Positions 6,986 through 13,562 of a stretch of DNA of 28,823 bases are shown piece after piece. The stretch's first letter is position 1. Each line of letters starts with the position of its first letter. The position numbers and the translations under genes were made by a program. The stretch is from an uncultured Peptococcaceae bacterium. GTDB lineage: Bacteria > Bacillota > Peptococcia > Peptococcales > Peptococcaceae. The DNA lies in the NCBI GenBank assembly GCA_902492275.1, contig CABUKW010000019.1, forward strand, positions 1 through 28,823, written 5' to 3'. The notes beneath the pieces were generated by a model. That model was not told the origin of the DNA. It did not search any database and worked only from the letters and a program-made list of their open reading frames with translations.

Positions 6986-7054
6986 ACTTTACAAATAAAG
7001 TTGCAAATGATATAATGACTCGAAAATTAAAATAAAATTTGTAACGAATTTGTA
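6986..7054 (+). promoter_or_regulatory. Promoter and candidate operator of the transglutaminase-pilus operon
   Basis: TTTACA (6988-6993) and a perfect TATAAT (7011-7016) are 17 bases apart, with TGA just before the -10 giving an extended -10. The -35 lies in a perfect inverted repeat ACTTTA-CAAA-TAAAGT (6986-7001). AATTTGTA occurs twice downstream (7036-7043 and 7047-7054) with an 11-bp period, and its core in reverse, TACAAAT, overlaps the -35 (6990-6996). This layout is typical of winged-helix regulator sites; the BTAD protein encoded just upstream is the obvious candidate. Confidence 0.7.
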
Positions 7055-7067
7055 TGGAGGAGGTTCA

Positions 7068-7955
7068 ATGTTGCGCAAACGTAAAAAGTACATTGTTTTT
7101 TTACTGTGCCTTGTTTTTTCTTTGCTGACTGTATTGCCAGCAACGGCGGCTGTGCTGTCTGCTGTGGCTTCGGGTACGACAGTATATTCTAATGAAAAGG
7201 CAAAGGTAGACGCGTCCAATGCAAAAGACGGTTATGTGATGGCGGCGTACAACGGCCAGTCTAAAAATCGTTTAAAGGTGCGGGTGACTGGTCCCAGCGG
7301 TATCGTGTATACCTACGATTTAAACAAAAACGGAAACTATGAGGTGTTCCCACTGTCCGACGGCAATGGCAAATACACGGTGGGCGTTTATGAAAATACC
7401 AGCGGCAATAAATATGCGTTGGCCTTCAGCACACCGGTTACTGTGATGCTGACCGATTCTTATGCGCCTTTTCTACGGCCCAATCAATATGTAAATTACA
7501 CTGCCAACAGCCAGGCAGTGAAGAAGGCGGCGGAACTGACCGCAGGGAAAAAGACCGACCTGGAAAAAATCACGGCGATTTATCATTATACCATCACCAC
7601 GCTGACCTATGATAAACAGAAGGCGCAAACGGTACAGAGCGGTTATCTGCCCGATGTTGACAAGGTACTGGCTGAGAAAAAGGGAATTTGTTTTGATTAT
7701 GCCGCTTTGATGACAGCGATGCTGCGCAGCCAGGGCATTCCTACAAAACTGGTGGTCGGTTATACAGGCGATGTTTACCACGCCTGGATTAATACCTACA
7801 TTCCGGAACAGGGCTGGATAGAAGGAATTATCTTCTTTGACGGCACCAACTGGAAATTGATGGACCCAACCTTTGCTTCCAGTGCCAATCAGAGTAAGCA
7901 AATCATGGAATACATTGGCAATGGCAGCAATTACAGCGCCAAATATTTGTATTAA
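7068..7955 (+). CDS. Secreted transglutaminase-like protein
   Basis: A 295-residue protein with a Sec signal peptide (basic KRKK, hydrophobic 9-24, likely cleavage after ATAA at 25-28). The middle looks like a beta-rich region (about 35-130). The C-terminal half is a transglutaminase-like core with the full triad: Cys208 in KKGICFDYA, His238 in VYHAWI and Asp266 in LMDPTF. Such domains are papain-like and may act as peptidases or cross-linking enzymes. The start is chosen for the GGAGGAGG just upstream; a TTG six codons earlier would overlap that site. It is the first gene behind a strong promoter and leads into the GspF gene 33 bases downstream with no terminator between. Confidence 0.88.
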   Translation: MLRKRKKYIVFLLCLVFSLLTVLPATAAVLSAVASGTTVYSNEKAKVDASNAKDGYVMAAYNGQSKNRLKVRVTGPSGIVYTYDLNKNGNYEVFPLSDGNGKYTVGVYENTSGNKYALAFSTPVTVMLTDSYAPFLRPNQYVNYTANSQAVKKAAELTAGKKTDLEKITAIYHYTITTLTYDKQKAQTVQSGYLPDVDKVLAEKKGICFDYAALMTAMLRSQGIPTKLVVGYTGDVYHAWINTYIPEQGWIEGIIFFDGTNWKLMDPTFASSANQSKQIMEYIGNGSNYSAKYLY

Positions 7956-7988
7956 GCGTTATGAATATGATAAAGTAGGGAGATTTTT

Positions 7989-9035
7989 ATGAAAGAGAAA
8001 GTGTTCGATGCCTCCTATATTTCTGCGTTCTGCATGGAAATGTATCTGATTATTGGGGCGGGCATTCCCTTCAGCGAGGGTGTGGCTTTGCTTCGTGATG
8101 ATGAGAAAGAACAGCGTCGTCGAACCATTCTGGATCAGCTCCATCAGCAATTAGAATTAGGGGAACCAATTGCAGCGGCGATGCGCGCTGCAGGCGGTTT
8201 CCCTGTTTATGTTATAGAGATGGTTGAGATTGGGCAGAAAACAGGGCATTTGGAAGATGTATTTCGTTCGTTGGCCGGCTATTATGAGCGGCTGGAACAG
8301 TTGCAGAAGAGCGTTCGCAACGCGGTGGTGTATCCGTCGGTGTTGCTGGTGATGATGTTGTTTGTGGTGTTGGTATTATTGATTAAAGTGCTGCCGATTT
8401 TTCAAGAGGTCTTTCAGCAATTAGGCGCAGAATTATCTCCGGCAGCGCAGGCGTTGATGCAGTTGGGGCAGTTTTTGGGCCGGTATGGTTTGGCTTTCTT
8501 GGCGGTACTGGCGATAGCGCTTGTTGCAGTTGCTGTTTTGCTGCGCAATGAGCAGCGGAAAGCGGCGTTTGTGCAATGGCTGCAGCAAAAGAGCGAGAAA
8601 TGGACCATCGGTAAATTGATTGCATCTTCCCGTTTAGCAGATGCGTTGGTGATGACCTTATCCAGCGGCATGAATATTGATGATTCGTTGGATATGGCGA
8701 CGCGCTTGGTGCCTGGTGCTGTGATGCAGGAAAAAATTATGCAGTGTAAACGGGAAATGCTGTTGGAGAGCAAATCCTTTGCCGACGCCAGCTTGTCCAG
8801 CGGATTATTTGCGCCGCTGTATTGCCGGATGATTGCCGTGGGCTTCCGTACAGGCAGTATTGATCCGGTTATGGAGGAAGTGGCGCGGCGCAGTGCGGAG
8901 CAGGTAGATGATAAAATAGAAGCGATGTTAAATCGGATTGAGCCGACGCTGGTGATTATCATGTCCGTCCTGGTCGGTCTGATTTTATTGTCGGTGATGC
9001 TGCCGTTGATGAGCATTATGTCCGCGATTGGATAA
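7989..9035 (+). CDS. Type II secretion / type IV pilus platform protein (GspF/PilC family)
   Basis: A 348-residue inner-membrane protein with the two-fold GspF layout: two cytoplasmic helical domains (about 8-110 and 205-310) and three hydrophobic segments (about 113-137, 158-187 and 315-343). Family motifs include GIPFSEGVALL, FPVYVIEMVEIGQKTGHLEDVF in the first half and the matching FAPLYCRMIAVGFRTGSIDPVM in the second. GspF proteins form the rotor-like platform that couples the cytoplasmic ATPase to filament growth. It heads a run of small membrane proteins and a PilT-type ATPase. The ribosome-binding site is GGGAGA. At about 350 residues it is shorter than typical PilC (about 400), mostly at the N-terminus. 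Confidence 0.92.
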   Translation: MKEKVFDASYISAFCMEMYLIIGAGIPFSEGVALLRDDEKEQRRRTILDQLHQQLELGEPIAAAMRAAGGFPVYVIEMVEIGQKTGHLEDVFRSLAGYYERLEQLQKSVRNAVVYPSVLLVMMLFVVLVLLIKVLPIFQEVFQQLGAELSPAAQALMQLGQFLGRYGLAFLAVLAIALVAVAVLLRNEQRKAAFVQWLQQKSEKWTIGKLIASSRLADALVMTLSSGMNIDDSLDMATRLVPGAVMQEKIMQCKREMLLESKSFADASLSSGLFAPLYCRMIAVGFRTGSIDPVMEEVARRSAEQVDDKIEAMLNRIEPTLVIIMSVLVGLILLSVMLPLMSIMSAIG

Positions 9036-9046
9036 GGAGCGGTGCT

Positions 9047-9343
9047 ATGAAATGGATTCGAGAGAACGGAGTTGCCCTATTGCTTTTTGCCGCCGTTTTG
9101 GTGTTGATGTTGTATGGCTTTCAAGATGCGGCCCGCAGCAGCAGCGAAGAGAGCCTGCGCATGACGGAGGACGCTTTGCGCCGCGCGGTGGCAAGCTGTT
9201 ATGCGCTGGAAGGCCGCTATCCGCCCAATGTGGATTATTTATGTCAGCAGTACGGGTTGCAGTTGAATGAAGAGAACTATATTGTGCATTATGAAATTTT
9301 TGCAGAAAATATTATGCCGGATATTACAGTGCTAGAGAGGTAA
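9047..9343 (+). CDS. Small pilin/pseudopilin-like membrane protein
   Basis: A 98-residue protein with one N-terminal membrane segment (about 8-25), a helix (28-53) and a short soluble tail. AVASCYALEGRYPPNVDYLC resembles the end of the long alpha-1 helix and the following YP loop of pseudopilins such as GspG. Cys51 and Cys66 could form a disulfide. There is no GFTLxE prepilin peptidase site; the N-terminus is simply MKWIRENG before the hydrophobic stretch. It starts 11 bases after the GspF stop with AAGGAG upstream and is followed 6 bases later by the DUF4860-like gene. Its function as a filament subunit is inferred from context. Confidence 0.7.
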   Translation: MKWIRENGVALLLFAAVLVLMLYGFQDAARSSSEESLRMTEDALRRAVASCYALEGRYPPNVDYLCQQYGLQLNEENYIVHYEIFAENIMPDITVLER

Positions 9344-9349
9344 CCAGCT

Positions 9350-9853
9350 ATGCGGAAGATAAAAGCAGTCAACCATACGATCGACACCGTTTTTGTGCTG
9401 GCCTTATTCTGCCTGTTTGCCGCCGCAGTGTTAATGGTGCTGTTGGCTGGCGCCAATGCCTATCAGCAGATTGCCGGCAATATGGAAAGTCAGTATGCAG
9501 AACGCACCTGTCTGGCTTATTTAGACGCGAAGGTGCGCCATTATGACGAAGCGGGCATGGTGGAGGTAGAAACCTTTGCGGATCATGATGCACTGGCGCT
9601 TTATGAAGAATTTGACGGCGTTCGCTATAAAACGCTGATTTACTATGCCGACGGCTATGTGCGGGAGCTGTTTTTTGAAGATGGCCTGCAGTTTCAGCCG
9701 GAAGACGGACAAGTTGTCGTCGCTGCTGCAGGATTGCAGATCAGCAAAAAGACGGAGAACTTGCTGCAGTTGGTTTGTGCCAGCGAGGAAGGACGACAGG
9801 CGCAGATATTTATTCATTTGCGCAGTGGGAAGGGAGAAGATGTTTATGAATAA
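9350..9853 (+). CDS. DUF4860-like membrane protein of the pilus cluster
   Basis: A 167-residue protein with an N-terminal membrane segment at about 12-35 preceded by NHTIDTVFVLALF, then AYQQIAGNMESQYAERTCLAYLDAKVRHYD and a beta-rich C-terminal domain. This arrangement matches what I recall of DUF4860 proteins, found in Firmicute clusters with GspF and PilT homologues; the match is from memory. It probably is a minor pilin-like component exposed outside the membrane. No canonical prepilin cleavage motif is present. The end overlaps the next gene by 8 bases, indicating translational coupling. Confidence 0.75.
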   Translation: MRKIKAVNHTIDTVFVLALFCLFAAAVLMVLLAGANAYQQIAGNMESQYAERTCLAYLDAKVRHYDEAGMVEVETFADHDALALYEEFDGVRYKTLIYYADGYVRELFFEDGLQFQPEDGQVVVAAAGLQISKKTENLLQLVCASEEGRQAQIFIHLRSGKGEDVYE

Positions 9854-10280
9854 ACAGCATACGTCCAAGTCTACGCTGTTTCTCATGGAGTTGGTGCTGG
9901 TCATCTTCTTCTTTTCTATCTGTGCGGCAATCTGCGTCAATGTGTTTGGCTCTGGCCAAATGATGGCTAAAAATAGCTATCATTTGAGCAATGCAGTCAT
10001 GGCAGCCCGCAGCGCGGCCAGTTGTTACAAAGCGGCAGACGGTGATATCCAGCAGACGGCGGCCCTGCTGGAAGGGCAGCAGGACGGTACACAGTGCGTG
10101 GTCTATTATGATCAGCAGTGGCAGCAAGTGACGCAGCCTGTGCAAAAGGGTTTTTTATTGCAGCTTGCCGAGCCGGAACAATCCGGTGAAGCTGTGATTA
10201 CTGTACAGGAACAGAAAAACGAAGCGGTTATCTTTCAGCTGCAGGTAAAAGCAGGAGGAGGCGGTTCCCATGAAAGCTGA
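9846..10280 (+). CDS. Pilin-like membrane protein with degenerate prepilin motif
   Basis: A 144-residue protein with a basic N-terminus, the stretch STLFLMELVLVIFFFS (about 9-24) and a soluble C-terminal domain. TLFLMEL resembles a type IV prepilin N-terminus (GFTLIEL) in keeping a glutamate (Glu15) at the position of pilin Glu5, but it lacks the glycine needed for normal cleavage. The start was chosen for AGGGAG at 9831-9836, 9 bases upstream; an ATG two codons earlier is too close to it. It overlaps both its neighbours (8 and 11 bases), so the small membrane proteins are translated as a coupled set. No defined family was recognised. Confidence 0.72.
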   Translation: MNKQHTSKSTLFLMELVLVIFFFSICAAICVNVFGSGQMMAKNSYHLSNAVMAARSAASCYKAADGDIQQTAALLEGQQDGTQCVVYYDQQWQQVTQPVQKGFLLQLAEPEQSGEAVITVQEQKNEAVIFQLQVKAGGGGSHES

Positions 10281-10719
10281 ACGGCGTTCGGTGGGTATCA
10301 ATGTGGGCAGCGCTTCTATTGTGATGATTTTTGCCGTATTATGTTTGACGGTATTTTCCACGCTGTCCTTTGTAACGGCCAATCATGAAAGAAAACTAGC
10401 AGAAAAATCGGCGCTGGCGGTGCAGCAATATTATGCAGCGGACTGGCAATGCGAGGAACTTTATCAGCAGATTGTGCAATGCTTGCAGACAGGCGGCGGG
10501 ATAGAACAGTTGGAACAGTTGGAATTGTTGGGCGTACAGATAGAACAGGCCGATGGCGTGCAGTATCTCACCTATGCTGCCGATATTGACGCAGAGCAGC
10601 AGTTACAGGTGCGTCTGGCTGTTTGGCCCGATGGAAGCGTTCAGACAAAGCAGTGGAAAGTTGTCGCCGCCAGAGAGTGGGAATATGACGACGAGATTGC
10701 AGTTTGGGATGGAGAATAA
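10270..10719 (+). CDS. Small membrane protein of the pilus cluster
   Basis: A 149-residue protein: a basic N-terminus (MKAERRSVG), INVGSASIVMIFAVLCLTVF as one membrane segment (about 14-36), a helix with AVQQYYAADWQCEELYQQI, and a beta-rich end. It overlaps the previous gene by 11 bases and has GGAGGAGG upstream. The layout (membrane helix, amphipathic helix, small soluble domain) fits a minor pilin or an inner-membrane assembly protein such as PilN/PilO; sequence alone does not decide. No cleavage motif is visible. Function is inferred only from its place between GspF- and PilT-like genes. Confidence 0.7.
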   Translation: MKAERRSVGINVGSASIVMIFAVLCLTVFSTLSFVTANHERKLAEKSALAVQQYYAADWQCEELYQQIVQCLQTGGGIEQLEQLELLGVQIEQADGVQYLTYAADIDAEQQLQVRLAVWPDGSVQTKQWKVVAAREWEYDDEIAVWDGE

Positions 10720-10745
10720 ATGGAGACTAGAAAGGATGGCAGTGT

Positions 10746-11810
10746 ATGGCTGAGCTGGAGCTCTTGTTGAAGCAGGCGGTGGAAGCCCACGCTTCAGATA
10801 TTTTTATTATGGCAGGGATGCCGTTGGCCTATAAAGCAAAAGGCAAGTTTATTCATGTAAATGAAGACCGGTTGTCGCCGCTGCAGTCGGAGGCGTTGGT
10901 GCAGGAAATCTATGGGTTGGGGCATCGGTCTATGGAATGGGCAGAAGAAAGCGGCGATGATGATTTTTCTATCACAGTGCCGCAGCTGTCCCGTTTCCGT
11001 GTCAGCGTTTATAAACAGCGGGGCAGCTTTGCCGCAGTGATTCGGATTATCCCCTTTGGCATTCCCGATTATAAAGCCCTGCAAATTCCAGAAAGCGTTA
11101 TGTCTGTGGCGGAAAAAACCAAGGGGCTGGTGTTGGTGACAGGTCCTGCCGGCGGCGGAAAATCTACTACGCTGGCTTGCATGATCGATCGGATTAATCA
11201 AACGCGGGAAGGGCATATTATTACCTTGGAAGAACCCATCGAATATTTACACCGCAACGCCAAATGCGCTGTCAGTCAGCGGGAAATTGGACTGGACACG
11301 GAAAGCTATTTATCCGGTTTGCGGGCCAGCTTACGGCAGGCCCCGGATGTGATTTTATTAGGAGAAATGCGGGACTATGAAACCATTCGCACCGCTATGA
11401 CAGCCGCCGAAACGGGGCATTTGGTTATCGGAACGCTGCACACGATAGGCGCAGCCAACACCATTGACCGGATTATCGATGTGTTTCCCGCCAATCAGCA
11501 GCAGCAAATCCGGGTGCAGTTAGCCATGGTTTTGCAGACGGTCATTTCGCAGCAGCTAGTGCCGTTAGTAACCGGCGGATTAACGCCAGCTTTTGAGATT
11601 ATGCATTTGAACAATGCCGTGCGCAATATGGTGCGGGAGTCGAAAATCCATCAGTTGGATGCGCTGATAGCTTCCTCCGGCGGAGAAGGTATGATTACCA
11701 TGGACAACAGTCTGCTGGAGCTGGCAAAGCAAAAGAAAATCTCCAAAGAAACTGCGGTGAAATTTGCAGCCAATACAGAAATGATGGAAAAACGGATGTC
11801 GTTGTTATAG
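10746..11810 (+). CDS. PilT-type type IV pilus ATPase
   Basis: A 354-residue hexameric secretion ATPase of the PilT/GspE superfamily. It has the short PilT-type N-terminal domain (HASDIFIMAGMPLAYKAKGK), Walker A GPAGGGKST (133-141), Asp box EEPIEYLH (162-169), Walker B VILLGEMRD (202-210) and His box TAAETGHLVIGTLHT. AVRNMVRE (291-298) matches the AIRNLIRE motif that marks PilT retraction ATPases. Walker A differs slightly from the usual GPTGSGKST but keeps the Lys-Ser-Thr. PilT normally retracts filaments; here it is the only such ATPase visible, so it might also power assembly. It lies 26 bases after the previous gene, with AAAGGA upstream. Confidence 0.92.
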   Translation: MAELELLLKQAVEAHASDIFIMAGMPLAYKAKGKFIHVNEDRLSPLQSEALVQEIYGLGHRSMEWAEESGDDDFSITVPQLSRFRVSVYKQRGSFAAVIRIIPFGIPDYKALQIPESVMSVAEKTKGLVLVTGPAGGGKSTTLACMIDRINQTREGHIITLEEPIEYLHRNAKCAVSQREIGLDTESYLSGLRASLRQAPDVILLGEMRDYETIRTAMTAAETGHLVIGTLHTIGAANTIDRIIDVFPANQQQQIRVQLAMVLQTVISQQLVPLVTGGLTPAFEIMHLNNAVRNMVRESKIHQLDALIASSGGEGMITMDNSLLELAKQKKISKETAVKFAANTEMMEKRMSLL

Positions 11811-11819
11811 GAGCGGGCT

Positions 11820-12644
11820 ATGAAAAAAGAATGGATACGCAATAGTTTAACCTTGCTTTTCCTGGCGGTGTTTCTTTATGCAGCGGTAAATCTATTTTTC
11901 ATTTGGCAGGAATACCGGCAGAGCGACGCCCTGTACGATGCGGCGCAAACTGAATTTTTAACTGCGCCGGAAATGAAACTGGAATTTGAAAGCGACGAGC
12001 CCATTACCTGGCCTGCGTTCGCCATCGACTTTGCCGACTTGCAGCAGGTGAACCGTGAAGTGACAGGCTGGATTTGGATTTATGATACCGTTGTGAATTA
12101 TCCGCTGGTGCAAAGCAACAAAAATAATGACGCTTATCTGCACAAAACCTATGACGGTACTTCGAACAGTTCCGGCAGTATTTTTATGGATTATCGCAAC
12201 GCCGGTGATTTTTCCGATACCAACACAATCATTTATGGTCATAACATGAAAACTGGCAAAATGTTTGCCGTGCTGAAAAAATTCGGCAATCAGGAGTTTT
12301 ACGACAGTCATCGGGAGTTTTACATTATGACGCCGGAAGGCAATCGCCGGTATGAGATTATCGCGGCCTTTCAAACCGACGCGTTAAGCGACATTTATGA
12401 CCGGAACTTTTCCAGTCAAGAGGGGCGGCAAGCCTGGTTTGAGAAAGTGCTGCGCAGTTCGGCTATTTTAGCTGCAGCAGATGCTGCCGCAGAGGACTCC
12501 TTTGTAACCTTGTCTACCTGTGTGTCTGGCAACGATGATCGCGCCCGGTTTGTGGTCATTGGCCGTTTGGCAGAAATTGAGCCTGTTTATCAGGAAGAAG
12601 CAGCAGGAGAAGCGAACCAACAGGCAGAAATAAACGCACAATGA
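11820..12644 (+). CDS. Class B sortase
   Basis: A 274-residue membrane-anchored cysteine transpeptidase with a signal anchor at about 9-28 and a sortase domain at about 65-252. The active site is complete: His141 in IIYGHNM, Cys234 in LSTCVSG, and Arg241/Arg243 in NDDRARFVVIGRL. NREVTGWIWI, VNYPLVQS and the long helix before the Cys (AWFEKVLRSSAIL) indicate class B. Sortases cleave a C-terminal sorting signal and attach the protein to peptidoglycan or to another pilin. It starts 9 bases after the PilT stop, so it belongs to the same operon. No protein in this window carries a recognisable sorting signal, so the substrate lies elsewhere. Confidence 0.92.
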   Translation: MKKEWIRNSLTLLFLAVFLYAAVNLFFIWQEYRQSDALYDAAQTEFLTAPEMKLEFESDEPITWPAFAIDFADLQQVNREVTGWIWIYDTVVNYPLVQSNKNNDAYLHKTYDGTSNSSGSIFMDYRNAGDFSDTNTIIYGHNMKTGKMFAVLKKFGNQEFYDSHREFYIMTPEGNRRYEIIAAFQTDALSDIYDRNFSSQEGRQAWFEKVLRSSAILAAADAAAEDSFVTLSTCVSGNDDRARFVVIGRLAEIEPVYQEEAAGEANQQAEINAQ

Positions 12645-12664
12645 GAAAACTGAGGTGATATAGG

Positions 12665-13348
12665 ATGAAATGGATAAGGAAAAAACAAGGATTGGCAGTG
12701 CTGGTTTTGCTGGTTCTGCTTGCGGCGCTGACAGGCTGCGGCAAAGAAGAACTGGCAGCCTTAGACAGTGTGGACGTAGAGATCAGGCAGGAAACCGTGA
12801 CATTGGATGAAGCGGCGCAGATTACCGCCGAACTGAGCTATCCGGTAGTTTCTGCTTCTTCAGATGATACAAAAGCTGCGCAGGTGGTTGAAACGCTAAA
12901 CGCACAATTTCAGCAGGATGCAGAGGCTTTTGTGCGGCAAGCAAAAGAATCTGATTTATCTGGACTACAGGCGGGAGAACAATTTGTTTACAGCGCCGAA
13001 GTGCGTTATAATACAAAAGGCATGTTGTCGGTGGTACAGTGTGAAACCTTTGCCAGCGCCCAGTATTTGCAATATGCAGCCACCTATAACCTGGGTAACG
13101 GTGAAAAAATGACCATGGGCGAGATTATGGACATGAAAGAAACAGAGGCCCAGGAAACCGTGGCCAAGATGTTCTGCGGTGTGGCCCAGTCGGACCCGGA
13201 CACCTTCCATGCCGACGCGGAAGATTACATCAACGCCAATATAGACCAAGTGCAATATTACCGCTGCAATGAGGGCTTAGGCGTGTTTTTCCAGGCAGGC
13301 GCCATTGCGCCCGAATCAGCAGGGATTTTAGAAATGGTGATGCAGTAA
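12665..13348 (+). CDS. Lipoprotein with DUF4163/DUF3298-like fold
   Basis: A 227-residue predicted lipoprotein: signal MKWIRKKQGL plus a Leu-rich core and lipobox LTGC (Cys25). The mature part (ITAELSYPVVSA, VVETLNAQFQQDAEAFV, YSAEVRYNTKGMLSVVQCE, YNLGNGEKMTMGEIM, and a C-terminal EGLGVFFQAGAIAPESAG) resembles the DUF4163 plus DUF3298 arrangement found in RsiV and PdaC-type extracytoplasmic proteins. It could bind cell-wall fragments, but that is inference. It is the last gene before the terminator at 13373, 20 bases after the sortase gene, with AGGTGATATAGG upstream. Confidence 0.8.
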   Translation: MKWIRKKQGLAVLVLLVLLAALTGCGKEELAALDSVDVEIRQETVTLDEAAQITAELSYPVVSASSDDTKAAQVVETLNAQFQQDAEAFVRQAKESDLSGLQAGEQFVYSAEVRYNTKGMLSVVQCETFASAQYLQYAATYNLGNGEKMTMGEIMDMKETEAQETVAKMFCGVAQSDPDTFHADAEDYINANIDQVQYYRCNEGLGVFFQAGAIAPESAGILEMVMQ

Positions 13349-13372
13349 GAAAGTCAATAGTATAAAACTACA

Positions 13373-13405
13373 AACAGAGCTTCTCGACGGAGAGGCTCTG
13401 TTTTT
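13373..13405 (+). terminator. Terminator of the pilus/sortase operon
   Basis: A strong stem AACAGAGC / GCTCTGTT (13373-13380 with 13395-13402), extended inward by TCTC / GAGA around GACG, is followed by a T run. It lies 24 bases after the lipoprotein stop and is the first clear terminator after the promoter at 6988. Confidence 0.9.
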
Positions 13406-13489
13406 GCGTGAAGCGCAAAATATAAAGCAGTGAGGAAAATACAGTGATAGAAAAGAAAACAAGGGCTGATAAAATATAATTGGCAAGAA

Positions 13490-13533
13490 AAAAGTCTTAG
13501 GTAACGCGATTGCGCGAATTACCTAAGACTTTT
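13490..13533. terminator. Terminator of htpG (possibly bidirectional)
   Basis: A 15-bp perfect inverted repeat (13490-13504 with 13519-13533) whose loop contains a second CGCG / CGCG pairing. On the minus strand it is followed by a run of Ts, placing it about 30 bases after the htpG stop. On the plus strand it ends in TTTT and could back up the terminator at 13373. Confidence 0.88.
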
Positions 13534-13535
13534 GA

Positions 13536-13556
13536 TATCTATTATCTATTATCTAT
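13536..13556. repeat. Three tandem copies of TATCTAT
   Basis: Three perfect copies of the heptamer TATCTAT lie between the htpG terminator hairpin and the htpG stop codon. This is probably a simple slippage repeat in the 3' untranslated region. Confidence 0.8.
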
Positions 13557-13562
13557 AATTTT

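Noticed and set aside
13536..13556. Tandem TATCTAT repeat as part of a CRISPR array
   Set aside because: The repeats are 7 bases, directly adjacent, with no spacers and no cas genes in the window.
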